From: a virus
IMG/VR virus record: IMGVR_UViG_3300046471_000042
Location: 1 to 30,210 of that record
Length of the DNA stretch: 30,210 nucleotides
Direction: 5' to 3' (one strand)
Both the position numbers and the translations under genes were made by a program. Of the stretch, positions 14,752-22,237 are shown piece after piece (the first letter of the stretch is position 1; each line of letters starts with the position of its first letter). The notes under the pieces were generated by a model, which had not been told where the DNA came from, did no database searches, and was given only the letters and a program-made list of their open reading frames with translations.

Positions 14752-15068
14752 TGCTCGGCCTCGATCACGGCGAGGATGTCAGCGTCGTTCATCACGACGT
14801 AGCGTTCCCCGTCCGCGCCCTTCTTGACCTCGGAGCCGCTGTACTGGGCGAACAGAACCCGGTCGCCAGGCGTGGGCTTAGCCGCTGACTCGCCCCACTC
14901 CTTGAACGCGTTTGCGCCCGCGGCGATGAAGGTCCCCTTGACCCCCGCGAACTTGGCTTTGTCGGCGCTGGTCTCGGGAATGTAGACGCTGCCGATCTTC
15001 TCGGCGATGACGTCCGGCTTCACGAGGATGCGCAGATCCACCGGCACGAGGCCGCTGGTGTTTTCCAT
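14748..15068 (-). CDS. groES: GroES-like co-chaperonin (Cpn10 family)
   Basis: 106 aa, close to the 95-105 aa of cellular GroES. Residues 8-17 (VPVDLRILVK) match the first Cpn10 strand (I-x-P-L-x-D-R-V-x-V-K). A loop region with IGSVYIPETSADKAKFAGVK at about 25-44 corresponds to the mobile loop and following strand. GTFIAAGANAF is the V-x-A-V-G-x-G strand, and PGDRVLFAQYSGSEVK matches the C-terminal signature (V-x-x-G-D-x-V-L-F-x-x-Y-x-G-x-E/T-V-K). It ends with an N-D-A-D-I-L-A-V-I pattern, as in GroES (E-x-D-I-L-A-I-V). It lies between the portal-linked gene and the scaffold, so it may tune host GroEL for capsid folding, as T4 gp31 does. Confidence 0.82.
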   Translation of the reverse strand: MENTSGLVPVDLRILVKPDVIAEKIGSVYIPETSADKAKFAGVKGTFIAAGANAFKEWGESAAKPTPGDRVLFAQYSGSEVKKGADGERYVVMNDADILAVIEAEQ

Positions 15069-15121
15069 GGTTGCTCTTCGGGTAGGTGTGAAGCCCGGTC
15101 TCTTCGGCGGGCTATCGGACG

Positions 15122-15415
15122 CTATTGCGCGTCGGATTCGGTCTCTTCGGCAGGCTCGGCGTCATCTTCAGCCGCCGCAGCCGCGTGCTCGTCGATCCGG
15201 GCGTACATGCCCTCGACGTCAGGCCATTTCAGGGTCGAAAGCTCCGTCCATAGGAGCGCCTTGGTCTGCTGGCGGGGGTCCATCTCCTGGCCCCGCGCCC
15301 ATTGGTCCGCCAGGCAGTTCCGCTCCGCCTTGAGGAGGTCCAGGAACATCCGGGTTTCCCGGCGGTTGATCCATTCCAGGAACTGCGCCTTGCTGAACCG
15401 GGGGCTGTCCTCCAT
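15122..15415 (-). CDS. Small helical protein overprinted on the portal 3' end
   Basis: 97 aa, MEDSPRFSKAQFLEWINRRE, helical with conserved-looking tryptophans (DQWARGQEMDPRQQTKALLW) and an acidic alanine/glutamate tail. Its first 197 bp overlap the portal gene in another frame. In the overlap this frame has about 89% G/C at third codon positions by my count (7 A/T endings in about 64 codons), against 44% (29 of 66) for the portal frame, so this is the constrained reading. No function is recognised. Its position is between portal and co-chaperonin. Confidence 0.68.
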   Translation of the reverse strand: MEDSPRFSKAQFLEWINRRETRMFLDLLKAERNCLADQWARGQEMDPRQQTKALLWTELSTLKWPDVEGMYARIDEHAAAAAEDDAEPAEETESDAQ

Positions 15416-17453
15416 TTTCCACCAACTGTAGCGCCCGCTGGATGCCGGCTTGGATCGCCTGCTCGATGGCGGCCATGAACTGCGGCGCCATCATCGCAAG
15501 CTCGAGCTTCTTCGCCTCGGTTTCGACCGTCTGCGCCGCGATGTTGGAAGCCGCCTCGGCCGCCTCGATCTGCGTGCGTCGGTCGTCCATCTCGGCGTCG
15601 GCCTTGGCTTTGACGAGCGCCGGATCTTCCGGCGGCGGCCCCTGCGGCTTCGGGAAGATCTCCTCGGGAGCATCGACCCGGAACGCCTCCAGCGCCCGCA
15701 GGCCCGCAACCCGCATGTCCCCGCCGGCTTCCTTGGCGATTTCCATCGTCGCCTGCGCCTTCGTGGTGCGCTGCATGTCCGTGGCCATGTTCGGGTCGGA
15801 CACCGGGACCACGTCGCAGTCGCCGAGCTTGTAGTCGTCCTGCGCAACCACGCCTTCCTCATCTTGGAAGGTGAAGTAGGCCTCGGGCTCCAGATAGCGC
15901 GCGTTCAGGCGGTAGAGGATGCCCAACTCGTCCTTGAAGGCCCTGTGCAGGCGCTTCACGATGGCCGTGAAGGTCTTCAGGCCCTGTTCGATCAGCGCCG
16001 ACACGGTGCCCACCGGGAGCGTGCCCTTGCCCGCATCCCCGCCCAGGATGTCCTGCGTCGCCGTGAGGTCTTTCGCGCCGTCGATCAGGAAGACGAGCAG
16101 CTCCAGCAGCACCCGCGACGGGTCCTGCGTCGGGAACGGGACGACGTTCTCCCTCAGGGAGCCGCCATTGCCCACCGCGGCCTTCTTCCACTCGCCCGGC
16201 CGGCGCGTCATGTTGCCGGACTTGATCGAGATCCCCTCGCCGATGAACCCGCCGCCCAGGTTGGACAGGGTTCCCGCGTCGAAAAGCTGGTTCAGCACCG
16301 TGTTGACGCTGTTGACCGTCGAGCCCAGCAGCATCCCGAAGCCGATGTCGTAGTAGCTGCCGTCCATGGCCGGGATGAAGGGCCACTTCGTGAACGAACG
16401 CTCCGGCTCGATGCGAGCGATGGTCTCGGGCCAGTATTTTACGATAGGAGGCTGCCCTGGAACTTGGCTGCGCTCGATCTCAGCTCGCTTGCCATCAGGA
16501 CCGTACACGCCGCGCTCGTCGAAGCGCGCCACGATGCGGACGACTTGGCCGGACTCCTTCTCCACCGTGACGATGTAGGGTTCGGGATACTCGTCCTCGT
16601 CCAGGTCGATCAGCCGGAACTGCTCATAGAAGGTGTAGGGCGCCTGGTCGTCGTTGGCGGCCTCGGCAGGGCGGCCCAGGTCCACGTCCAGCCACGTCTT
16701 GGCCCGGATGCGCTCGGTCACCTCGTGCGGGTAGAACGTGAGCACGTGCGTTCCACGTGGGCACGTCTCCAGATCCTTGGTCCAGTAGTTGACGACGAAG
16801 TCCTTGGCCGTCACCATCTCAGTTCGGTTGCAGCCCTTCATCGGGTCGAACCACGACTTGCGGAAGCTGCAGCCCACGATGGGGTTCTGGATCAGAAGCC
16901 GGTCAGTGTCCTCTTCCCAGCCGGGCATCTCCTCCATGATCTGGTAGGACATGTGAGCGCCGATGCGGTCGGCCCGTTCACGCTTGGCCCCCGGCTTGAC
17001 CTGCCACACCGGCTCGCCGGACTGCGGGTCCATCTGCGGCTGACCGTCCGGACCCATCTGGGGGATGCCGCGGTCAGAGCCCTTCACAGAGCCCTTCACC
17101 GGGATAGGTCCGTCGATCAGGGCGCCGTACGCCCGCGCGTTGAACTGGATCGCAGCCGTGGCCAGCAGCGGATGCTTGACGTTGGATGCGCCAGGCCAGG
17201 GGAAGCTCTTCTGCTTGGCCACCAGCATGGCGAGGTCCATCGCCGTCTGATAGCGTTCGTCCCAGCCCTCCTTGCGGCGGCTTTCCTCGTCGATCTTGTA
17301 CTCTTCCAGCACCTTGTCGCCGATGGTGGCGAGGAGGGCCGGCGAGAGGTCTTCGGCGATGTTGGGCGACTGGATCGCCGCCATCAGGTCGAAGGGCGCG
17401 GGGCCTTCTTCTTCAAGGTCGTCCTGGGGCTCGTATGCGAGGGCTTCAGACAT
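15219..17453 (-). CDS. Portal protein
   Basis: 744 aa, in the size range of large podovirus portals such as P22 gp1. Recognisable pieces are FPWPGASNVKHPLLATAAIQ near residue 85, an acidic/aromatic wing region, the VNSVNTVLNQLFDAGTLSNL helix (stem/crown-like, about residue 380) and a long C-terminal helical region (AQTVETEAKKLELAMMAPQF). The last about 66 residues form a Gly/Pro-rich tail ending DGAFDPEMA, read through DNA that also encodes the next gene. It would form the dodecameric ring for packaging. It lies downstream of the terminase genes, as usual. Confidence 0.82.
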   Translation of the reverse strand: MSEALAYEPQDDLEEEGPAPFDLMAAIQSPNIAEDLSPALLATIGDKVLEEYKIDEESRRKEGWDERYQTAMDLAMLVAKQKSFPWPGASNVKHPLLATAAIQFNARAYGALIDGPIPVKGSVKGSDRGIPQMGPDGQPQMDPQSGEPVWQVKPGAKRERADRIGAHMSYQIMEEMPGWEEDTDRLLIQNPIVGCSFRKSWFDPMKGCNRTEMVTAKDFVVNYWTKDLETCPRGTHVLTFYPHEVTERIRAKTWLDVDLGRPAEAANDDQAPYTFYEQFRLIDLDEDEYPEPYIVTVEKESGQVVRIVARFDERGVYGPDGKRAEIERSQVPGQPPIVKYWPETIARIEPERSFTKWPFIPAMDGSYYDIGFGMLLGSTVNSVNTVLNQLFDAGTLSNLGGGFIGEGISIKSGNMTRRPGEWKKAAVGNGGSLRENVVPFPTQDPSRVLLELLVFLIDGAKDLTATQDILGGDAGKGTLPVGTVSALIEQGLKTFTAIVKRLHRAFKDELGILYRLNARYLEPEAYFTFQDEEGVVAQDDYKLGDCDVVPVSDPNMATDMQRTTKAQATMEIAKEAGGDMRVAGLRALEAFRVDAPEEIFPKPQGPPPEDPALVKAKADAEMDDRRTQIEAAEAASNIAAQTVETEAKKLELAMMAPQFMAAIEQAIQAGIQRALQLVENGGQPPVQQGAVPGMDQPPGNPDVPGPPQGGAELPGGPMGAGPGDGPPPADQGAPMDGAFDPEMA

Positions 17454-17466
17454 TCATCAGCCTCCG

Positions 17467-17637
17467 CTAGTAGCCCGTAGATTGGTTCGCGCTCTGCTCT
17501 CGCGCCGCGTCCGCATCCCGCCGCTTCAGCTCGTCCGGTCGCTCAGCGCAGAACGGAGACGCCAGGCGATCCGCAACCTTCTCCCGCGTAGTGCCGCAGA
17601 AGACGCAGGCCCCATGAAGCCGGAAGTAGTGGTCCAT
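17467..17637 (-). CDS. Tiny CxxC protein abutting terL (56 aa)
   Basis: 56 aa: starts MDHYFRLHGACVFCGTTREK and ends AREQSANQSTGY. The ATG at 17637 directly follows the terL TAG with no gap, and the TAG at 17467-17469 is 13 bp before the portal ATG. A CVFC pair plus a third cysteine (SPFC, residue 30) suggests a small metal-binding knuckle. The C-terminal STGY and its DNA match the end of TerL (13 of 15 bases), hinting at a local duplication. It fills the terL-portal gap exactly, which supports coding despite its size. Function unknown. Confidence 0.6.
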   Translation of the reverse strand: MDHYFRLHGACVFCGTTREKVADRLASPFCAERPDELKRRDADAAREQSANQSTGY

Positions 17638-18984
17638 CTAGTACCCCGTGGACTCGTTGCGGCCGGCTTCGTCCCATTCCTGCGGAACATCGTCGTTCGC
17701 CCCGTACTCCTGGGGCTTGCCGATCGCGAAGGTGCGGAAGGCGTCCGCCGGGTCGCTCGCCCAGTCGTGGAGCGGTTGGTCCTTGTAGGCCTTCAGCTTC
17801 TCATCCCAGATCCGCCGATAGGACCGCAGCGCGTCGATCCCATGCGCGCACTTCTCAGCGTCGAACACGCAGATCGGGAGAACCTTGCGGACCTCGTTGA
17901 TGTCCGTCGCCACGCTCAGCGTCCGCGGCACGACCCGCACGTTCTTCAGGCCCATCCGGCGCAGCGTGTCGGCGATGCTGGCGGCCTCAGGGAGCGCCAG
18001 ACGCTTGTCCCCGCCGTCGTGGGGCAACAGGTGCTCACCGTAGACGTACGGCCTGCTGGTGATCTCCCTGGCGTACCAGTCGATGCCCGCCGTGGTGTTG
18101 GCGACGTAGTCGATAGCCGCCCAGCCCATCGGGGTCCGCTGCATGAACCAGATCACCGTCATGTCGTTCGCGCCGAGGTCCCAGGCCGTGTGAACCTGTC
18201 TCGCCGGATTGTACGGCACGCGCCCGATAGCGCCTTCAGCCTCCAGCTTGTCGATCACCTTGGCGTAGTAGGCGCCCGGAAGCGCCGCAGCCCACGAGCA
18301 CATGTACTCCTGCTCGTAGATCGCCTCGCCGTCCGTCTCGCCCCGTTCGGACAGCAACTCTGCCTTCTCGTTGGCGAGCTGCGCCGCGGTGAAGACGCCG
18401 GTCTTCTCAGCCGTCAGGTGCTCGGCGAACCACTCCTCCGAACCCTTGGCCATCTCGTACATGCGGTGCGCGTGGTTACGACCGCGCGGTGTGGTGATGA
18501 AGATCGACCAGCCGCCGTTCTCCAGCAAGATAGGCCGGATCAGCGACCAGGCCTGCGGGTCGCTCAGCGCCCACTCCGAGAAGACAACCCCGATCGGCGG
18601 CGTGCCCACCAGGGCGTCGTAGTTGTCCGAGCCGATGACCTGCCAAGTTGACCCGGTCTTGAACCGGATGAACATCTCGTCGTCGCGCGTGGCGTCCCTA
18701 AGCTCGGCGGGGAACGCGTCGTCTATCCGCCGGCGGCCGGTGTGCGGGTTGACCGCGTTCCAGATCGCCTTACGGGCTTGGTTCTGCTGGGGCAGCAGAT
18801 GCCAGTAGGTTCCGACCCGCTCATGAGCCGCGCAGGCCGTGAAGTGCAGCGCCAGGTCGTCCTTGCCATGCCGCCGCGGCCAGATGGCGATCGCTCGCTT
18901 CCCGCCGTTGTGCATGTAGCGCCAGAGCGGCTGCTGATAGTCCCTCGCCTGCCACTGGTGCGGTAGCTCGAGCGTTCGGCTCAT
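17638..18984 (-). CDS. terL: Terminase large subunit (packaging ATPase and nuclease)
   Basis: 448 aa. An N-terminal ATPase holds a Walker A-like motif WPRRHGKDD (about 35-43), a Walker B-like strand and acidic residue IGVVFSEWA (131-139) and the coupling motif ITT (163-165). The C-terminal RNase H-like nuclease has TAWDLGANDMT (first acidic residues about 269 and 273) and a final HDWASDPADAFR motif (406-417). It pumps and cuts genomic DNA at the portal. It overlaps the small terminase by ATGA. The C-terminal RNESTGY resembles the end of the next small protein. Assignment is firm. Confidence 0.93.
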   Translation of the reverse strand: MSRTLELPHQWQARDYQQPLWRYMHNGGKRAIAIWPRRHGKDDLALHFTACAAHERVGTYWHLLPQQNQARKAIWNAVNPHTGRRRIDDAFPAELRDATRDDEMFIRFKTGSTWQVIGSDNYDALVGTPPIGVVFSEWALSDPQAWSLIRPILLENGGWSIFITTPRGRNHAHRMYEMAKGSEEWFAEHLTAEKTGVFTAAQLANEKAELLSERGETDGEAIYEQEYMCSWAAALPGAYYAKVIDKLEAEGAIGRVPYNPARQVHTAWDLGANDMTVIWFMQRTPMGWAAIDYVANTTAGIDWYAREITSRPYVYGEHLLPHDGGDKRLALPEAASIADTLRRMGLKNVRVVPRTLSVATDINEVRKVLPICVFDAEKCAHGIDALRSYRRIWDEKLKAYKDQPLHDWASDPADAFRTFAIGKPQEYGANDDVPQEWDEAGRNESTGY

Positions 18985-19412
18985 CCGGGCTTGTTGATGA
19001 CGACCGTCAGCGGCGCGAGGTCGTCAGCCTGGCCGAGCGCCAGCTTGTCGCCGAAGCGCTTGGGGTCCCACTTCGACAGAAGCTTCATCCGAGTGTCGAT
19101 CTGCAGCTTGCGATGGCCGAGCATGTCGCCTTCGCGGACCTCGGTTTGACCCTCGGCCTTGGTCACGGTTTCCTGGCCCAGCAGCGGCGTGTCGGCGATC
19201 TCCAAACACTGTGCGGCCAGCATGTCGTAGCCGCTTTCGCGCGCGCGGGCGATGGCGGCGGAAAACTCTTCGTTCGCCGAAATCCAATCCCGCACCGTGC
19301 GATCGGACGGATATCCCTCATCCCGACAGATGACCGCCATCGGCTCGCCCAGCGCCAGCCTGTCGCAGATCTGATCAGCCAGGCCCTGAGTGAACTTGCT
19401 CGGCCGGCCCAT
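18981..19412 (-). CDS. terS: Terminase small subunit
   Basis: 143 aa, MGRPSKFTQGLADQICDRLA. This is the classic helix-turn-helix N-terminus of phage small terminases (GRPSKYT, then a DRTVRDWISANEEFSAAIAR segment, residues 37-56), followed by a helical oligomerisation part and KWDPKRFGDKLAL near the end. It recognises the packaging site and recruits TerL, whose gene it overlaps by ATGA. The ATG directly abuts the TAG of the small membrane-protein gene upstream. Confidence 0.88.
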   Translation of the reverse strand: MGRPSKFTQGLADQICDRLALGEPMAVICRDEGYPSDRTVRDWISANEEFSAAIARARESGYDMLAAQCLEIADTPLLGQETVTKAEGQTEVREGDMLGHRKLQIDTRMKLLSKWDPKRFGDKLALGQADDLAPLTVVINKPG

Positions 19413-19565
19413 CTAGCGCCCCACGCTCCCGCCGATACGCCCGTCGCCATCTCGATCGAACGGCTCGATCGCCTTCCGCAGGCGTCCGTTCTCGGCAATG
19501 GTGAGGATGGCAATGGTCCAGCCGGCGATAGCGATGAAGGCTAGAGCTACCGCCAGGGCTTCCAT
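19413..19565 (-). CDS. Small single-pass membrane protein with EF-hand-like loop
   Basis: 50 aa, MEALAVALAFIAIAGWTIAI. A hydrophobic segment at about residues 3-24 is followed by a short basic helix (ENGRLRKAIEPF) and then DRDGDGRIGG, which matches the DxDxDG core of EF-hand/dockerin calcium loops. A GAGG Shine-Dalgarno lies seven bases before the ATG, and the TAG abuts the terS ATG. The 133 bp upstream hold a GCCCG/CGGGC hairpin but no gene. Function unknown; a holin or membrane-docking role would be speculation. Confidence 0.6.
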   Translation of the reverse strand: MEALAVALAFIAIAGWTIAILTIAENGRLRKAIEPFDRDGDGRIGGSVGR

Positions 19566-19698
19566 GCTGGGCCTCGTGGGTTTAGCCCGCCTCGGGCCGC
19601 TCGTTTGTGCAAGCTGAGCTTTGAGGCGTTGTCGGCTGGGCGGGCTGTTGGGCGAGATCGGTGGCGCTCCGTGCGCACTTCCGACCACTAGATATTCC

Positions 19699-20172
19699 CT
19701 ACCCGGTTCGTTCGGGGGCGTCAACAACCTCTAGTGCGGCGGATTGGTTCCGGCGCAAGATGCTGATTTGACCACCAGACTTGGTGTCATAGATCATGGC
19801 GATGCGGACAGCGTCGTCGGGCGTGGCTCCGGCCGCCATAGCACCCTGCGCGAACTCCGAGCCCGATCCCATGCAAAGCGTATCGTTGGCGGTTCTCTCC
19901 CATCCGCGCGGCGTGAGTAGCAGGATCTGATCCTCTGGCGTGATTATCGCGCCGTGGGTCGTTGCCTCGCCATCGGGCATCGTCGGCGGCTCGCCCTTCA
20001 TGCCGCGCCGGAACCAGTCGAGGAAGGCCTGACACGAACTCAGGCTACCAGACGTCGCGGCCAGGTAATCGCCGCGCTGCGCGATCTTGGTGCAGTAGCC
20101 GTCGCGGTTTGAGCCCCAGGTCGCGAGCGTGTCTGCCGCCAAAACCCCGCCCCTATAGGCCACGGTGGTCAC
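19699..20172 (-). CDS. HslV/proteasome-like Ntn hydrolase
   Basis: 157 aa starting MTTVAYRGGVLAADTLATWG. Removal of Met would expose an N-terminal threonine. Asp14 and Lys29 (TKI) sit where HslV and the proteasome beta subunit place their catalytic Asp17 and Lys33. A later GSGSEFAQGAMAAGATPDDA matches the GSG-x3-A-x2-A helix of HslV, and AVRIAMIYDTKSGGQ the region after it. The length is near that of HslV (about 175 aa). It probably forms an Ntn-fold peptidase. It overlaps the upstream gene by ATGA and lies just upstream of the packaging genes. Its substrate is unknown. Confidence 0.75.
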   Translation of the reverse strand: MTTVAYRGGVLAADTLATWGSNRDGYCTKIAQRGDYLAATSGSLSSCQAFLDWFRRGMKGEPPTMPDGEATTHGAIITPEDQILLLTPRGWERTANDTLCMGSGSEFAQGAMAAGATPDDAVRIAMIYDTKSGGQISILRRNQSAALEVVDAPERTG

Positions 20173-20726
20173 GCCGCCACCCTCCCCGGTTCCTGATAGT
20201 AGGCCCTCAGGCCCTCCAGAGCCGCCACAACGGCCTGTGTCTGTCGGTCCCTCGCATGGTAGCCCAGCCGCTCCATGACGCCGCGCCAGACCATCGCCCG
20301 GTCCTCCTCGATAGTCGCCACCATGAAGGCCTCGAGGATGGCCTTTGCGCCAGGTTCGACCGAGGCCAGAGCGCGGGCCACATCACGTCCGCCGCGGATC
20401 ATGCGATCGGTCACCAGCTCGGCGCAACCTCCCCCGCCATCGACGTAGCCGCCGAACGTCTCAGGCTTCCCGTCCAAGCCCTTCCAGGCCGCCCAGGACA
20501 GGCCCAGCGTGTATGCCGCGTCGTGGTGGTTGGGCGTGATCGTTCCCCGCTCCAGCAGCAGGCGGAAGACGTTGGCGCGGTAGGCGCTGACGATCCGGCC
20601 GACGTTGTCCACGGTGACAGTGGCGCCGGAGTTGGTGAGGCGCTTGCGCTCGGCCTCTCGCTCCAGCCTGGCGAGCATGGCCTTGGCGACGGCTGCGGGA
20701 TCTGCGGGCTTACGGCGGCGCGTCAT
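20169..20726 (-). CDS. Hypothetical protein (185 aa), basic N-terminus
   Basis: 185 aa. The basic N-terminus (MTRRRKPADPAAVAKAMLAR) continues into helices. The middle has VSAYRANVFRLLLERGTITP then NHHDAAYTLGLSWAAWKGL, and the C-terminus is helical (MVWRGVMERLGYHARDRQTQ). No family is recognised with confidence. The helical, basic character and its place in the chain of small regulators and DUF1376 could suit a DNA-binding role. TGATG couples it to the gene upstream and ATGA to the Ntn-hydrolase gene downstream. Confidence 0.7.
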   Translation of the reverse strand: MTRRRKPADPAAVAKAMLARLEREAERKRLTNSGATVTVDNVGRIVSAYRANVFRLLLERGTITPNHHDAAYTLGLSWAAWKGLDGKPETFGGYVDGGGGCAELVTDRMIRGGRDVARALASVEPGAKAILEAFMVATIEEDRAMVWRGVMERLGYHARDRQTQAVVAALEGLRAYYQEPGRVAA

Positions 20727-20980
20727 CAGGCAGTCTTCCTCTCGATGAAGTCCTGGGCCTTGGCGTCTTCAGCAGCGGCTTGGCGGGCTGCGTTTGGCGC
20801 GATCTGTTCGAGTTCGCTCATGGCGCGTGCTAGCGTGAACCAGATGCGGAAGGCGCGCTCGAGGCGCTCGGCGATCTCCTCCCTCGATGCGCCGGGGATT
20901 GCAGCAGCGTGGAGGTGGAAGCCGAGCATGGTGTCAGCCACAGCGGCAGTCTTGGCGGCTTGGGCGATGGCTTGCCTCAT
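20726..20980 (-). CDS. Small helical hypothetical protein (84 aa)
   Basis: 84 aa, MRQAIAQAAKTAAVADTMLG. The ATG at 20980 overlaps the preceding stop (ATGA, 20977-20980), which decides the start over the longer open frame. It is almost entirely helical, with AIPGASREEIAERLERAFRI and WFTLARAMSELEQIAPNAAR, and has no catalytic motif. It may be an accessory to the DUF1376 replication-like protein encoded before it. Function not recognised. Confidence 0.65.
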   Translation of the reverse strand: MRQAIAQAAKTAAVADTMLGFHLHAAAIPGASREEIAERLERAFRIWFTLARAMSELEQIAPNAARQAAAEDAKAQDFIERKTA

Positions 20981-21657
20981 GCTGCACGGTCCAGCACGAC
21001 GATGCCGAGGCTCAGCAGGACTGCCGCGGCCTCGCCTCGGATCTTCTTGGCGGTGTAGGGCCTGGGCGGGATCAAGGCCCGCTCCGGCACGTCCTGCCAG
21101 CCACACGGATCGATCCAGGTGCAAACCCAGTGGTCGTCCATCTTGGCGAGGAAGGCGTCCCTGACTTCCTTTGGTCCTGAAAATTCATTCTGCCCAGAGA
21201 GTGAAGAAGGCCTATTGGGGCCTTCTTCTTCTCTGGATGCGGGTTGCGGAGCAGCTTTTAAGCAGACTTTTTCGCCCGTTTTTGCCTGCTTAAATCCTGC
21301 TTGCGGGGTGCTTTTAGCAGCCTTTGCGCGCCCTCCAGCCGCAGCCCGCTCGGCGTAGAGCACCTTCTTCGCAGCCCAGCGCTCAAGCTCCGCGTCAATG
21401 CGCTTATGGCGCCAGTGGCCGAACTCGACGCGGAAGAAGCGAAGCAGCTTTTCGCGGTGCTTGCGCCAGGACTTGGCGTCCAGTCCGGTGATGGCCGCTA
21501 GGTCGCTGTCGTCGTCCACGGGCGGGCCGTCCACCCAGTACGACATGATCAGCAGGAGGTAGGCCCCGTGCTGCTCAGTGGTCAGCCGCGTGGTGTCCTT
21601 GAGGTAGTCGCCGATAACCAGCGGCATCCATGTGTCTGGTTTGGCGGCGTTGCTCAT
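20977..21657 (-). CDS. DUF1376 (YdaU-like) phage replication-associated protein
   Basis: 226 aa. Residues 8-80 carry the DUF1376 signature: WMPLVIGDYLKDTTRLTTEQ, then HGAYLLLIMSYWVDG, followed by DDDSDLAAITGLDAKSWRKH. The family is found in phage replication or early regions and its N-terminus is winged-helix-like. A basic linker (about 100-150) with repeated lysines follows, and the C-terminus ends VLLSLGIVVLDRAA. The ATG at 21657 is in ATGA overlap with the upstream gene. No helicase or loader gene is seen next to it. Confidence 0.8.
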   Translation of the reverse strand: MSNAAKPDTWMPLVIGDYLKDTTRLTTEQHGAYLLLIMSYWVDGPPVDDDSDLAAITGLDAKSWRKHREKLLRFFRVEFGHWRHKRIDAELERWAAKKVLYAERAAAGGRAKAAKSTPQAGFKQAKTGEKVCLKAAPQPASREEEGPNRPSSLSGQNEFSGPKEVRDAFLAKMDDHWVCTWIDPCGWQDVPERALIPPRPYTAKKIRGEAAAVLLSLGIVVLDRAA

Positions 21658-21854
21658 GCCAAGACCCTTAGCCTGGGCGCCGGAATCCGCTGACTGCGAC
21701 ACCTGACAAATTCGTCGTGACCGTCCCAGGTCGAGATCACGAACTGCGCCCACGTCTCACAGCAGCCGACGCGCGCCGCGATCTCTCGAACGGTCATGCC
21801 GCGGAGGTGGTGGAAGATGATGCGCGGAGCCTTGCCGCCCTGGCCGTAGCTCAT
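21654..21854 (-). CDS. Small helix-turn-helix-like protein (66 aa)
   Basis: 66 aa, MSYGQGGKAPRIIFHHLRGM. The central GMTVREIAARVGCCETWAQF followed by VISTWDGHDEFV has the helix-turn-helix spacing of small site-specific DNA-binding proteins. The C-terminus is basic (RCRSQRIPAPRLRVLA). It is joined to both neighbours by ATGA overlaps. The role could be a transcriptional or replication accessory. No family name can be given. Confidence 0.66.
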   Translation of the reverse strand: MSYGQGGKAPRIIFHHLRGMTVREIAARVGCCETWAQFVISTWDGHDEFVRCRSQRIPAPRLRVLA

Positions 21855-22237
21855 GCGGCATCCCTCGTACCCAGGGTGCGCCAGGACGCGATGTCGGCCT
21901 GCGTGTTGGGGTCGTTGCCGCCGACGATCTGCTCAGCCCTGTGCGCGCCATGCGCCCAGGCAAGGCGGGTGATGGTGTCGGCGTCGTAGGCGTCAGCGCC
22001 GGTGCGGAAGCACTTGGACGCGGCCTCCCGGCCCATGCCCCAGGTCAAGGCCACGCCATGGGCGGAACAGCCTGTCTCGGCCACGATGCGGAGGATAGCT
22101 CGGCGGCGTGCGGCGATGACCTCGTCAGACTGGCGCGAGCCGTTGCCGAGGATCTGATCCAGGGTGATTCCGGAGCGTCGGGCCTCGTCCGCCGCGATGC
22201 GGTTGACGACAGGTCGCGGAGGGCGACGGGGGTTCAT
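21851..22237 (-). CDS. DnaA domain IV-like DNA-binding protein
   Basis: 128 aa. The segment ITLDQILGNGSRQSDEVIAA (about 24-43) followed by RRRAILRIVAETGCSAHGVA and LTWGMGREAASKCF resembles the C-terminal DnaA domain: V-x-x-x-I-L-G/x-x-S-R, then A-R-x-x-A, a helix, and the signature with F-G-x-R. No ATPase part is present. Such stand-alone domains could bind DnaA-box-like sites and influence replication or transcription. The next gene upstream encodes GcrA (ATGA at 22234-22237). The similarity is by eye and moderate. Confidence 0.68.
   Translation of the reverse strand: MNPRRPPRPVVNRIAADEARRSGITLDQILGNGSRQSDEVIAARRRAILRIVAETGCSAHGVALTWGMGREAASKCFRTGADAYDADTITRLAWAHGAHRAEQIVGGNDPNTQADIASWRTLGTRDAA

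Noticed and set aside
15092-15113. AGCCCG/CGGGCT inverted repeat after the small gene at 15122
   Set aside because: Six-base stem without a T-run on the minus strand; too weak to call a terminator.
15450-17480. 676-aa plus-strand open frame opposite the portal gene
   Set aside because: Its length comes from high GC content on the opposite strand. It is rich in Arg, His, Leu and Val with no domain, and it overlaps a well-supported portal gene.
19566-19698. GCCCG/CGGGC hairpin in the gap before the small membrane gene
   Set aside because: Short stem, no T-run, and the neighbouring genes are likely one operon. The 133-bp gap shows no clear gene.
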